From NCBI RefSeq assembly GCF_041435495.1, contig NZ_CP108644.1:5069501-5133500 (forward strand): a stretch of DNA of 64,000 nt, in the 5' to 3' direction. Origin of the DNA: Streptomyces sp. NBC_01116 (GTDB lineage Bacteria > Actinomycetota > Actinomycetes > Streptomycetales > Streptomycetaceae). Numbering within the stretch: position 1 is the stretch's first letter; each line of letters starts with the position of its first letter. Below the pieces are notes generated by a model. It saw only the letters and a list, made by a program, of their open reading frames with translations. It was not told the DNA's origin and searched no databases. The position numbers were made by a program, and so were the translations under genes. Below are positions 26,877 through 35,331 of this stretch, in pieces.

Positions 26877-27884
26877 TCAGCGGAAGACGCCGCTGTAGGC
26901 GTTGAGCGCGGGCTGACCACCGAGGTGCGCGTACAGGACGTTGGAGCTCCCGGGGATCTCGCCGCCGCGCACCAGATCGATGAGCCCGGCCATGGACTTG
27001 CCCTCGTAGACCGGGTCGATGATCATGCCTTCGAGCCGGCCGGTGAGCTTGATGGCGTCCACCGTGGACGCCACGGGTACGCCGTAGAGGTCTCCGGCCC
27101 AGCCTTCCAGCACGGTGATCTCGGCGTCTTCCAGCTCTCGTCCCAGGCCGATGAGTCCGGCGGTGTCACGGGCGATCCTCGCCACCTGGTCGCGGGTCTC
27201 GGTGAGCTTCGCCGACGCGTCGATGCCCAGGACCCGCCGCGGCCGGTCCTGACCCGCGAACCCGGCGATCATGCCGGCCTGGGTGCTGCCCGTGACGCTG
27301 CACACCACGACGGTGTCGAAGAAGACGCCCAACTCCTGCTCCTGCCACTCCACTTCGCGCGCCCAGTTCGCGAACCCGAGGCCGCCGAGCGGATGGTCCG
27401 ACCCACCGGCCGGAATGGCGTACGGAGTGCCGCCCGCGGCCCGTACGTCGTCCAGCGCCTGACGCCAGCTGTCCTTGACGCCGATCCCGAAGCCCGCCTG
27501 CACCAGCCGCACGTCGGCGCCCATGATGCGGGACAGCAGGATGTTGCCGACCTTGTCGTTGACCGCGTCGGGCCAGTCCACCCAGCTCTCCTGGATCAGG
27601 ACCGCCTTCAGACCGGCGTGGGCGGCGACGGCCGCCACCTGTCGCGTGTGGTTGGACTGCACGCCGCCGATGCTGACGAGCGTGTCCGCGCCCTGTCGGA
27701 GAGCGTCGGGCAGCAGGTACTCCAGCTTGCGGGTCTTGTTGCCGCCGTAGGCGAGGCCGGCGTTGCAGTCCTCGCGCTTGGCCCAGATGCGCGCACCGCC
27801 GAGGTGGTCGCTGAGCCGGTCCAGCGGATGCACCGGGCTGGGGCCGAACAGCAGGGGATAACGCTCGAAGTCGTCAAGGGACAT
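26877..27884 (-). CDS. acdS: 1-aminocyclopropane-1-carboxylate (ACC) deaminase
   Basis: A 335-residue PLP enzyme that opens ACC, the plant ethylene precursor, to 2-oxobutyrate and ammonia. The PLP lysine is Lys50 in GGNKTRK, and SIGGVQSNHTR follows. Two diagnostic positions favour ACC deaminase over D-cysteine desulfhydrase: Glu in VYEGKS near 293 and Leu in AHLGG near 320, where the desulfhydrase has different residues. Length matches the family. The ATG has GAGGAG 7 nt upstream. A GntR-family gene lies 238 bp upstream on the same strand and is the likely regulator. The enzyme suggests life near plants. Confidence 0.93.
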   Translation of the reverse strand: MSLDDFERYPLLFGPSPVHPLDRLSDHLGGARIWAKREDCNAGLAYGGNKTRKLEYLLPDALRQGADTLVSIGGVQSNHTRQVAAVAAHAGLKAVLIQESWVDWPDAVNDKVGNILLSRIMGADVRLVQAGFGIGVKDSWRQALDDVRAAGGTPYAIPAGGSDHPLGGLGFANWAREVEWQEQELGVFFDTVVVCSVTGSTQAGMIAGFAGQDRPRRVLGIDASAKLTETRDQVARIARDTAGLIGLGRELEDAEITVLEGWAGDLYGVPVASTVDAIKLTGRLEGMIIDPVYEGKSMAGLIDLVRGGEIPGSSNVLYAHLGGQPALNAYSGVFR

Positions 27885-28122
27885 CGCGGGCTCCTCATGG
27901 GCGTGGATGGGTCCGGCACGGCGGCCCGGCGACGGGACGCGTGGTGGAGATCGTTCAGGGCCAGGGCCTCTCGTTCGGATCAGGTCGGGCTCGCGGGGCC
28001 CGGCACGCGCACCTGCGGCGTTGTCGCCGGTCGCCACTGCTCCGCGGTGACTCCGTCCTCCGCCTTGCCGTCGCACGCACCGGACCCCGCTCCCTGATCC
28101 ACCGGGAATTGCGGGACAGCCC

Positions 28123-28776
28123 TTAGGCGTCGAGCAACGGCAGCAGCGTCCGCCAGTTCGCCCGGGTCGCGGAAACGGCCCCCTCGACGTCCCCGGCCGC
28201 GCACAGCGCGATGATCCGGTCGTGCTGGGCGACCGACCCGCGCCCGCTCAACGAGGAGAAGCGCAGCCGCTCCAGGCGTCGCAGCACGGGCGTGAACTGA
28301 TCGAGGACGGTGGCGACGGCGGCGTTGGCGCAGGCGGTCACGGCAACGCGGTGGAAGGCGTCGTCGGCCTCCAGCGCCGCCTCGGCGTCGTTGTGCCGCA
28401 AGGCGTCCGCGAACCGGGCGTTCGCCTCGCGCATGGCGTCGAGCTCGACCGCGTCCAGCTGCGGAACCGCCTCCCGTACGGCGAGTTCGTGCATGGCGGA
28501 GGTGACCGACTGCGCGGCCCGCACGGCGCGGACGTCGAGCGGACTCACGATGGTGTACCGGCCGGGCTTCGTCTGCACCAGCCCTGCCTGCTCCAGCCGT
28601 GCCAGCGCTTCGCGCACCGGCGTACGGCTGACTCCGAGCCAGGCGACCAGGTCGCCGTCGTTGAGGCGTTCACCGGGCGCGAGGGTGCCGTCGACGATGG
28701 CGTCACGGATGGCCCGGTAGGCGCTCTCACGGAGGAGCGACCGGGAGACGAGACCTCGGTTCTGCGGAACTGGCAT
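28123..28776 (-). CDS. GntR-family (FadR/FCD type) regulator, probable regulator of acdS
   Basis: A 217-residue regulator. The winged helix-turn-helix spans about residues 10-75 (LRESAYRAIRDAIVDGTLAP, then GVSRTPVREALARLEQAGLV). The FCD ligand domain follows, with the metal-binding histidine pattern near DDAFHRVAV. The ATG lies inside a perfect 20-bp palindrome (28773-28792) that is a typical GntR operator, so the protein probably represses its own gene. No Shine-Dalgarno is visible before the ATG, consistent with a leaderless message. Its gene is immediately upstream of acdS. Confidence 0.9.
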   Translation of the reverse strand: MPVPQNRGLVSRSLLRESAYRAIRDAIVDGTLAPGERLNDGDLVAWLGVSRTPVREALARLEQAGLVQTKPGRYTIVSPLDVRAVRAAQSVTSAMHELAVREAVPQLDAVELDAMREANARFADALRHNDAEAALEADDAFHRVAVTACANAAVATVLDQFTPVLRRLERLRFSSLSGRGSVAQHDRIIALCAAGDVEGAVSATRANWRTLLPLLDA

Positions 28777-28792
28777 GCAATATATTGCATGC
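28773..28792. promoter_or_regulatory. GntR operator overlapping a start codon
   Basis: GCATGCAATATATTGCATGC is a perfect 20-bp palindrome. It contains the regulator's ATG (28774-28776) and an AT-rich core that could serve as its -10 element, giving a transcript that begins at or within a few nucleotides of the ATG. Confidence 0.8.
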
Positions 28793-29216
28793 TGCCGAGG
28801 TGGAGACTGTCAAGGGCCCTGCACGCGACGGATGTTGGACCGTCTCCGGCGGCGGAGGTTCCGAACGGGCGGCTCCAGGAGGAAGAGCGTCTTCTCGGCC
28901 GTCATGCTGCGCCCGTACCTGCCGTAGCCATCCGGGCGGCCGTCCGGCTTCAGGATTTCGCATCGGAAAATCACCCCGGACGAAAAGGCCCCACGCGCCT
29001 GCACCGCCGGGTGCGCTTAAACAGTTCCCCCGACGTTCTGTAAAAACTTCGCGCCGTCAACCACCTTGATGGCCCGTGGTCGTTGGGCCACAGTTCTTTT
29101 CGCGGCGAGCCTCGCTCCCGCCGCCGGGCAAGGACTCACTCCCGGCGATACGCGCTGACGTATCGCCGCACCAACCCCCCTCGCGAGTTCTGGCCTGCCA
29201 TTCGGAAGGAATCAGC
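28793..29216. other. Intergenic region between the GntR regulator and the secreted protease
   Basis: No gene is seen in these 424 bp. The right half is less GC-rich and should hold the protease promoter. A small hairpin (TGGCCC at 29070, GGGCCA at 29085) lies in what would be the leader. AAGGA at about 29206 is the protease ribosome site. Confidence 0.5.
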
Positions 29217-30446
29217 ATGCGTAATTCCCGCAATTCCAGCAAATACAGATTCGCCTTCGTGGTCGCTGCGCTCTCGGCCTCCATGGTCATGGGAACCCAG
29301 GCCACCGCCCAGGCCCAGGACGCCGCTCCCGTCGGGGACTCGTCCGCCCCGCTCTACCAGCCCGAGATGGTGCGGGCGCTCGCCGCGTCACTCGGCGTGG
29401 ACGAGAAGGCGGCGACCGAACGCCTGGACCGGCAGGACGCCCAGCAGAAGCGGCTCGCCGAGCTCCGCAAGGGCGGACTGTCCGACGGCGGCGCGTTCTT
29501 CGACGCCTCCGGCGACCTGACCGTCAACGCCGAGAACCGGGTCGACGTCGCCCGGTTCGAGCGGGCCGGACTCGAAGCCCGGCTGCCCGCGCGCGGCGAG
29601 GACACTCTGGACCGGATCAAGGCGCAGCTCGACGCCTCCGCCGCGAAGAGCGCCCCCGCCGGAGTGGTGGCCTGGTCGGTGGACCTCGCCGCCGACCGGG
29701 TCGTCGTCAAGGTGAACAGCGACCGCTCGGCCCCCGCCAAGGCGTTCCTCGCCGCTGCGGCGAAGCACGGCTCCGCCGTCGAGATCGTGCGCGGTGAGGA
29801 GAAGGTCGCGCCCCAGGCCGCGATATACCCCGGCAGCAAGATGACGATCAACAACACCACCGGCTGGTGTTCCGTCGGCTACGGCGCCCGCGACCGGTCC
29901 GGCAACCAGTACCTGGTCACCGCCGGCCACTGCGTCGCCAACCTCCCGACCCTGCGCTACGACGGCACCGCCTTCGCCAAGGGGACCAAGACCCGCTACG
30001 CGCTCGGCACCCGCAGCGTCGACATGGGTATCGCCTCCATCAACTCCGGCCACTCCATCACCACCAGCGTCGGCACCTGGGGCAACACCAACCCCATCGC
30101 CGTCCGGGGCAGCAGCCGGGCCGCCTCCGGCGCCTCGCTCTGCAAGTCCGGTGCCACCACCGGCTGGACCTGTGGCACGGTCGGCTCCTACAACGTCTCG
30201 GTCACCTACGTCGACCTCAACGGCGGGCCCGACACCGTCGTCACCGGCCTCGCCACCTCCAGCGTCTGCACGGAGGGCGGCGACAGCGGCGGCGCGTACA
30301 TCTCCGGCAACCAGGCCCAGGGCATGACCTCCGGCGGTCCCACCAACCAGCGCTGCACCGGCGGAGTCAACTCCCGCGGCTCCTCCTACTTCCAGCCGCT
30401 CGACGACACCCTCGCCCACTACGGACTGACCCTCAACACCAACTGA
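29217..30446 (+). CDS. Secreted streptogrisin-type serine protease (S1, alpha-lytic protease family)
   Basis: A 409-residue preproprotease. The signal peptide covers about residues 1-37 (FAFVVAALSASMVMGTQATA). The prodomain of the alpha-lytic type (about 40-200) acts as a folding chaperone. The mature chymotrypsin-like domain has its triad in TAGHC (His near 238), SVDMGI (Asp near 268) and GDSGG (Ser near 356), with paired cysteines around the His and Ser loops. There is no C-terminal binding domain. Start ATG 29217 has AAGGA 7 nt upstream. It would degrade extracellular protein after autocatalytic removal of the propeptide. Confidence 0.95.
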   Translation: MRNSRNSSKYRFAFVVAALSASMVMGTQATAQAQDAAPVGDSSAPLYQPEMVRALAASLGVDEKAATERLDRQDAQQKRLAELRKGGLSDGGAFFDASGDLTVNAENRVDVARFERAGLEARLPARGEDTLDRIKAQLDASAAKSAPAGVVAWSVDLAADRVVVKVNSDRSAPAKAFLAAAAKHGSAVEIVRGEEKVAPQAAIYPGSKMTINNTTGWCSVGYGARDRSGNQYLVTAGHCVANLPTLRYDGTAFAKGTKTRYALGTRSVDMGIASINSGHSITTSVGTWGNTNPIAVRGSSRAASGASLCKSGATTGWTCGTVGSYNVSVTYVDLNGGPDTVVTGLATSSVCTEGGDSGGAYISGNQAQGMTSGGPTNQRCTGGVNSRGSSYFQPLDDTLAHYGLTLNTN

Positions 30447-30533
30447 CCTGCGGCAGAAGGGCTGACCAGGGGCCGTCCACCGGGCTAGGGTGGGCGGCCC
30501 CCCGCCGGTGCCCGCAGACCGTTGAGAGACGCC

Positions 30534-31469
30534 ATGCCGCACATCCTCAATCTCGAAGATCACGAAGATCACGAAGATCTCGAAGGGACCGACGCGACGT
30601 TCGCGGCCGTGTTCCGTCACGCCCTGCGCCGACGCGGACTGCCGCTGGAACGCATCCGCGACCACCTGCGGGCGCAGCAGATATCCGTCAGCCTCGCCAC
30701 CCTCAGCCACTGGCAGCGCGGCCGCAGCCAGCCCGAGAAGGCCCAGTCGCTGCGTGCCGTCGACGCCCTGGAGTCCCTCCTGGACCTGCCGACCGGCGCT
30801 CTGCGTTCGCTGCTCGGACCGCACCGCCCCCGTGGCGGGGCCCGCCCGCCCGACCCGGCCACCGCCCGCGGCGTCTTCGGTGAGGACTCCGACGTCGAGC
30901 AGGCCCTCGGCGACGCCTTCGCCCACTTCAACGCGGGCCTGCGCGCGCTGACCGTCCAGGAGACGGTCTGCCTGGACGATCGCCGGGCCATCCGGGAGAC
31001 CTCGGTGACCACCGTGGTGCAGGCGGTTCACGACGGGGTCGACCACCTCAGCGTCGTCCACTTCCTCGACCGCCCGAAAGCGGGGACGGCCGTCCTCACC
31101 GTCCCCGGACGCCCCGCACCCCGCATCCGCTTCCTGGAAGAGCTGGGCTGTGTGGCGGCCGACATCCCGCTCGGCCGCCGACTGGCCCGTACGGAGACGG
31201 CGGTCATCGCCTACACCCTCCGAGCGGACGGAGAGGTCTCCTGGCAGCACGAGCGCCGCGTCACCGTGCCCCTGCGCGCGTACCTGCTGCATGTGCGCTT
31301 CGACCCCCGGGCGGTGCCCACCCACTGCTGGGGATACCGCCGCGAGCGGATCGGCGCCGACCCCTGCCACCGCCGGCGCACGGCCCTGGACGACTTCCAC
31401 ACGACGCACTTCGTGCCGACGCGGTGCGTACCGGGCGTGTACGGGATCGAGTGGACCTGGCCGGACTGA
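30534..31469 (+). CDS. Putative XRE-type DNA-binding protein
   Basis: A 311-residue protein whose N-terminal part (about 20-80) reads like a helix-turn-helix: LERIRDHLRAQQISVSLATL followed by SHWQRGRSQPEKAQSL. The first residues are an acidic repeat (EDHEDHEDLE) encoded by a 9-bp direct repeat. The remaining 200 residues form a predicted alpha/beta domain without a family I recognise, conserved-looking and rich in Arg, His and aromatic residues (HCWGYRRERIGADPC). GAGAG lies 7 nt before the ATG; a TTG at 30522 is also in frame. It is 87 bp downstream of the protease but is probably a separate unit. Confidence 0.65.
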   Translation: MPHILNLEDHEDHEDLEGTDATFAAVFRHALRRRGLPLERIRDHLRAQQISVSLATLSHWQRGRSQPEKAQSLRAVDALESLLDLPTGALRSLLGPHRPRGGARPPDPATARGVFGEDSDVEQALGDAFAHFNAGLRALTVQETVCLDDRRAIRETSVTTVVQAVHDGVDHLSVVHFLDRPKAGTAVLTVPGRPAPRIRFLEELGCVAADIPLGRRLARTETAVIAYTLRADGEVSWQHERRVTVPLRAYLLHVRFDPRAVPTHCWGYRRERIGADPCHRRRTALDDFHTTHFVPTRCVPGVYGIEWTWPD

Positions 31470-31514
31470 GCGACGCGGGGCCGCGTGTGCGTGCGCCCGC
31501 GGTGGGTGGGACGG

Positions 31515-32035
31515 TCACCGGGCAGGGCAGGGCAGACCGGGGGTGGAGCGGTTCGGGGAGCAGGTGACGAGGGCGACCGAGTGGAAGAGCGTGCCGCGCA
31601 GGTAGTGGCCGAGGGACACGTCTCCGCCTTCCGTGAGCCGTTCGACGGCCGCTTCGACGAGCAGCGGCAGCCTGGTGGCTTCACGGTCCTGCGGCGAGGC
31701 GAACCGCGCTGCGAGGTCCGTGAGTTGCAGGCTCAGCCACGCTCCGGCTTCCTCGGGCTCCTCCCAGGTGCCTCGAATCGTCGAGGAAGGCTTCATGAGC
31801 CAGTGGGCTGTCTGGATCGGCGGCACACCGGAGGACGGGAACGCGGCTACGGCTTCCCGGTACCGGTGGTGCACCTCCTGCTCGCTGGTCGCCGTCGGGG
31901 CCTCGCCGGGCGGCCTGCGGATGCTCTCCTTGTCGAACATCGCCTTCTCGCCGACCCAGGCGTAACCGTGATGGCGCCGCCGCATGCCTTCGCGAACTCG
32001 GCTGTGTCGATGGGGAGTCGGTAAAGGTCGTTCAC
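31515..32035 (-). pseudogene. Unrecognised gene with a probable frameshift near 31975
   Basis: A GTG at 32035, preceded by AAGGG, opens a frame reading VNDLYRLPIDTAEFAKACGG with normal high-GC third positions. That frame then degrades into an Arg/Ser-rich run. The adjacent frame takes over at HHGYAWVGEKAMFDKES and runs to a stop at 31515 (about 150 more coherent residues, ending NRSTPGLPCPAR). The switch falls in the GC-only run GGCGGCGCC. The simplest reading is one gene of about 172 codons with a one-base indel, either real decay or a sequencing error. If intact, translation could instead start at ATG 31940. I do not recognise the family. Confidence 0.45.
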
Positions 32036-32195
32036 TGTGGGTGCCCTTCTGATATGCCGAACAGGGGTGTGCCGGTCCGGCGCGGTCGCTTGATGCGTTA
32101 GCGCCACGCACCCTCCGATGCCGGCTCGGCGACACGAGCCATAGTCGGTCGACCAACAGGGCGATGGGTCGATTTTTCGTGTGGCGGAATAAAGA

Positions 32196-33029
32196 TCATG
32201 AGCGGAATAGATTCGCCCATGCGGTGAGGGTGCGCCTTGCTTCTTCGCCGAAGGGAGCGAGGCGTTCGTACGTCTCGAAAATTCTCACGTGCTCGGAAAT
32301 GTCACGGGCATCCTGGAAGACTATGCGCCCCGTGAAGGTTTCGACCGTGGCGAGACGTTGATCGTAGACCGTGAACGTGTTCATGAGGCCCCGGCTCGTG
32401 GCTGACCCCGTCGGAAGCAGTCCGATGCGCACGTTCGGCAGATGAGAAAGCGAAACCAGGCGGTCGATCTGTACGGCGATGGCGGCTCGATGAAGTACGG
32501 GCCATCGCACCGCCTGCTCCGTCAGCAGGAAAGTGAACGACTTGGCGGTGTCGTAAAGAATGGCCTGCCTTTCCAGCTTTCTGGCGATAGTCACCGACTT
32601 GTCTCCCGGTGATCCACTGAGGCTGGCGCTCACGTATTCGGGCGTGGCGAGGAGGCCGGTCACCATGGCGGGCAGAAAGTAGCGGAGAACCCTGGCCTCG
32701 GACTCCAGGCCGGCCAGCTCTGCTTGACGCTTCTCCAGGCCCCTGCGCCGCGACGCCCGTTTACCCTGCCACTCCGTATGTGCGAGACGGGCCAGCGTCA
32801 TCACTTCGGCTGTGACGCTCGGTGAGGCCTCAAGTGCCCTCAGAATCGGCTCCACATCGACGAGGTTCGGGCTTACCCGGCCGGTCTCGATGTTGCTGAG
32901 TTTCGTCTGTGACATGGCGCAGCGTTGAGCGAGCCGGATCTGGGAGAGTCCGGCTCGCTTGCGCAGGTCGCGAAGTGACCGGGCCAGATCGGCCGCGGAC
33001 CTGATCAGTTGCTCAGGTTGGAAGGTCAA
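32196..33029 (-). CDS. XRE-family regulator with DUF5753 (Scr1 type)
   Basis: A 277-residue regulator. The N-terminal helix-turn-helix is RLAQRCAMSQTKLSNIETGR (about residues 33-52), followed by the DUF5753 domain with its usual MVTGLLATPEYV and VQIDRLVSLSHLPNVRIGLL segments. In Streptomyces such proteins pair with small DUF397 or similar partners and act as developmental or antibiotic regulators. Here the upstream neighbours are a DUF6879 protein (10 bp away) and a 70-residue protein, apparently in one operon. GC content is lower than in flanking core genes, suggesting an accessory origin. Confidence 0.9.
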   Translation of the reverse strand: MTFQPEQLIRSAADLARSLRDLRKRAGLSQIRLAQRCAMSQTKLSNIETGRVSPNLVDVEPILRALEASPSVTAEVMTLARLAHTEWQGKRASRRRGLEKRQAELAGLESEARVLRYFLPAMVTGLLATPEYVSASLSGSPGDKSVTIARKLERQAILYDTAKSFTFLLTEQAVRWPVLHRAAIAVQIDRLVSLSHLPNVRIGLLPTGSATSRGLMNTFTVYDQRLATVETFTGRIVFQDARDISEHVRIFETYERLAPFGEEARRTLTAWANLFRS

Positions 33030-33039
33030 GGCCCTTCAC

Positions 33040-33543
33040 TTACTCCCCGAACGGAACAGACCGTTCCAGAGCGATCCGCTTCCATTCCCGATAGGGCGCG
33101 GGGTCCCCTTTGTATGCCTCGCGGTTGATCTGCGTACCGTCGGGGCGGAAGTTGAGGTGAGCGATGCGGCTGTCGTCGAACATCCACCAGTCGCAACCGG
33201 TGAGAGGCAGGCCGAGGTCGTCGTGTGTAACGTCCAGTATGCGGATGTCCTCGCCGGCCTCGATATTTCCCGGAATTCCCCAGGAGAACTGGTAGCGCTG
33301 GTATTCGGTGCGAGGTCGGCGTACTACGCGTACGCGCCCGATGGTCCGCCCCGCATCCCTGTGCGCCTGGACTCGCTCGTGCCAGCGTGAGTTGTGACCG
33401 AACGGTTTGTCCTCACCTCTCAGGAACCGGGCGATGTTCTCCCGTTCCCTGGGCATGGTGTAGGTGGGTTGTGCCTCGAACCGCCATGCCTCTCGCTCGA
33501 AGGCGTCGAAGAATTCACGCCAGGCATCACCATCCAAGAGCAC
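33040..33543 (-). CDS. DUF6879 family protein
   Basis: A 167-residue protein of the DUF6879 type, a family that co-occurs with XRE-DUF5753 regulators in Streptomyces. Features include the opening WREFFDAFEREAWRFEAQPTY, a central RVRVVRRPRTEYQRYQF strand pair and the conserved WWMFDDSRIAHLNF block near residue 125. It is soluble and no catalytic motif is known. It overlaps the upstream small gene by 17 bp and is 10 bp from the XRE gene, so the three are co-translated. A partner-module role is inferred from context only. Confidence 0.85.
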   Translation of the reverse strand: MLLDGDAWREFFDAFEREAWRFEAQPTYTMPRERENIARFLRGEDKPFGHNSRWHERVQAHRDAGRTIGRVRVVRRPRTEYQRYQFSWGIPGNIEAGEDIRILDVTHDDLGLPLTGCDWWMFDDSRIAHLNFRPDGTQINREAYKGDPAPYREWKRIALERSVPFGE

Positions 33544-33739
33544 GAACGGCCTCCCTGAGGACGTTCTCGGGAATCTTCACCAGCGCCTCACCGGCCGGAG
33601 GCTGGAACGAGGAACACTGGTTCCCTTGCACCACGATTCCGCCGTCTGCGGTATCCACGTAGACGTTCGGGCAGTCGTCATCGTCGCAGTTGGGCCCACC
33701 GTTTCTTCCCGTGAGGCGGTGCAGACCGCTTCGCGCCAT
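33527..33739 (-). CDS. Small acidic hypothetical protein (70 aa)
   Basis: A 70-residue protein with the acidic cysteine cluster NCDDDDCPNVYVD and a C-terminal helix (IPENVLREAVRAL). It resembles the small partner proteins, such as DUF397, encoded beside XRE regulators in Streptomyces in size, position and the pattern of a short beta-rich core followed by a helix, but I cannot place it in DUF397. It overlaps the DUF6879 gene by 17 bp and is the first gene of the three-gene XRE unit. The two cysteines might bind a metal; this is a guess. Confidence 0.7.
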   Translation of the reverse strand: MARSGLHRLTGRNGGPNCDDDDCPNVYVDTADGGIVVQGNQCSSFQPPAGEALVKIPENVLREAVRALGW

Positions 33740-33865
33740 GTTGTCTCCGCTTTGATTCAGTGCCGATTCCTGTCAAAGATGACGCTAGAGCGGAGTGGCA
33801 ATGTCCGTCTACCGAACAAGGCGGATATTCGCGTTGTCGGGTAGACCTGGCTTGTTCCGTGCACG

Positions 33866-33901
33866 CCGAGGCCCCACCGTGGTCGCACGGTGGGGCCTCG
33901 G
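33866..33901 (-). terminator. Terminator after the DUF397 gene
   Basis: A perfect 16-bp stem beginning CCGAGGCCCCACCGTG with a GTCG loop, 20 bp past the stop of the minus-strand DUF397 gene. Confidence 0.8.
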
Positions 33902-33920
33902 CTCTGCTGGCTCGGGTGGT

Positions 33921-34130
33921 TCAGACGGTGCCGAGGTCTCCGGCCCGGACGCCGGCCACGAAGGCGGTGAACGCGGTGGCGGGGATGGTCAGGGTCGGGC
34001 CGCTCACGTTCTTGGAGTCGCGGACGGGGACGATGCCGTGCGGGGTGGCGAGGTTGGTGGCGACCTCGACGCACTGGCCACCGTTTTCGCTGTACGAGGA
34101 CATGAACCAACGGGGGGTCTTGGTTGTCAC
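33921..34130 (-). CDS. DUF397 domain protein
   Basis: A 69-residue protein with the DUF397 pattern: WFMSSYSENGGQCVEVATN near the N-terminus, VPVRDSKNVSGPTLTI in the middle, and AFTAFVAGVRAG at the end. DUF397 proteins are encoded next to XRE-DUF5753 regulators, and published work on Streptomyces pairs of this kind describes the two as an interacting, toxin-antitoxin-like unit. The ATG overlaps the stop of the XRE gene as ATGA. A strong terminator follows. Confidence 0.93.
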   Translation of the reverse strand: MTTKTPRWFMSSYSENGGQCVEVATNLATPHGIVPVRDSKNVSGPTLTIPATAFTAFVAGVRAGDLGTV

Positions 34131-34963
34131 GGGGAGCCCTTTCGCAACTGCCTGAACATGTCTACGGACGCCGCTTGGGAGGGCGCTACCGCCTGCATCT
34201 GATGGTAGGCCGTCAGATGCGGGACAACCGAGCCACTTTCACGCTCCAAATAGCCCTGCTGCGCCGATTCCGCGTACGACATGAGCGAGCGGTCAGGCAT
34301 CGTCAGGATGGTGATCGGCAGGCTGAACGGGCGGTGCTCTCCCATGGTGAACGGCACCACCTGGAGCACCGTGTTGGGCTGTTCGGCGAACTCGATGAGC
34401 CTGTCCAGCTGCGCCTTCATGACTTCCGGCCCGCCAACCGGCCTGCGGAGGCAGCTTTCGTCCAGCAACGCGAAGACCAGTGGCGGCCTCTCCCGGGCCA
34501 GGGCCGCCTGGCGTTCTGCTACCAGCGCGACGCGCTCCTGCGCCTGGTCGGCAGTGATCGCCTGTCGCCTGACGACACTGTCGGCCAGGACCCTGGCGTA
34601 CTCCGGGGTCTGGAGCAGTCCTGGAATGACGCCGACCTCGTACAGCCGGATCTCCGCCGCCCGGCGCTCGTAGCCGAGGAACTCCGGGAAGCCCTCCAGC
34701 AGGCTGCCGTGCTTGATCTGGCCCAGTTCGCGCTCGAACGACGCTTCGGTTCCCGTGAGCCTCAGCACCCTGTCCGTACTACGCGAAAAGCGCAAGGTCG
34801 CGAGTTTGCGACCAGTTTCCACCGACGAGATGTGCGTGCTGGAGTAGCCGTTGTGGTCGCCCAGCTCCTCCTGCGTCCAGCCCCGCTTCTCGCGTAAGCC
34901 GCGCAGACGTGCACCGTAGGCCGCCTGAGCGGAGCTTTCCGGGTTCAACTCCTTGATGTTCAC
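34127..34963 (-). CDS. XRE-family regulator with DUF5753, partner of the DUF397 protein
   Basis: A 278-residue regulator. The helix-turn-helix is WTQEELGDHNGYSSTHISSV (about residues 28-47), followed by the ETGRKLATLRFSRSTDRVL segment and the DUF5753 domain (GLLQTPEYARVLAD; later LDRLIEFAEQPNTVLQVVPF). It is coupled by a 4-bp overlap to the DUF397 gene, the classic XRE-DUF397 pair. It is divergent from the three-gene operon at 35071-36202 across about 107 bp that must contain both promoters. It is paralogous to the regulator at 32196-33029. Confidence 0.93.
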   Translation of the reverse strand: MNIKELNPESSAQAAYGARLRGLREKRGWTQEELGDHNGYSSTHISSVETGRKLATLRFSRSTDRVLRLTGTEASFERELGQIKHGSLLEGFPEFLGYERRAAEIRLYEVGVIPGLLQTPEYARVLADSVVRRQAITADQAQERVALVAERQAALARERPPLVFALLDESCLRRPVGGPEVMKAQLDRLIEFAEQPNTVLQVVPFTMGEHRPFSLPITILTMPDRSLMSYAESAQQGYLERESGSVVPHLTAYHQMQAVAPSQAASVDMFRQLRKGSP

Positions 34964-35070
34964 GGACCCCGCCCCGATCTTCCATGCCGAATAGGCAAGT
35001 TGAATGGCTCCTCACGGTAGGTCACGCTGAATCGCCCCGGTAGTCAAACGGCTACAGAGAGGAGCGATAG

Positions 35071-35331
35071 GTGTACGGCGAGAACGTTTGCCCGAACGCG
35101 CAGCAGCCTCCCGAACCCCCGGCCCCCGGCACGCTCATGGTGGACACCGGCCGCGGTGACCGTGTGGGTGAGTTCCGCGGGGTCGCCGGCCCCTACTGGT
35201 CGCTGCGGCCCGTCGGAGGCGGGACCGAGTGGGAGGCAGAGCCGCACCGGCTCCGGCCCGCGCTTCTCATGGAGCAGCTCCGGGCCAGGACCGCACGGCT
35301 CAACGCCCGCAGTCGGGGCGAGGTCCTGTGA
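35071..35331 (+). CDS. Small hypothetical protein (86 aa), first of a three-gene operon
   Basis: An 86-residue soluble protein I cannot name. It has a Pro-rich N-terminus (QQPPEPPAPGT), a central beta-like segment (MVDTGRGDRVGEFRGVAGPY, then SLRPVGGGTEWEAEPHRL) and a C-terminal helix. The layout resembles small Streptomyces proteins found beside XRE regulators. GTG 35071 has GAGGAG about 6 nt upstream. Its stop overlaps the next gene as GTGA. It is divergent from the XRE-DUF397 pair, which makes a functional link plausible but unproven. Confidence 0.75.
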   Translation: MYGENVCPNAQQPPEPPAPGTLMVDTGRGDRVGEFRGVAGPYWSLRPVGGGTEWEAEPHRLRPALLMEQLRARTARLNARSRGEVL

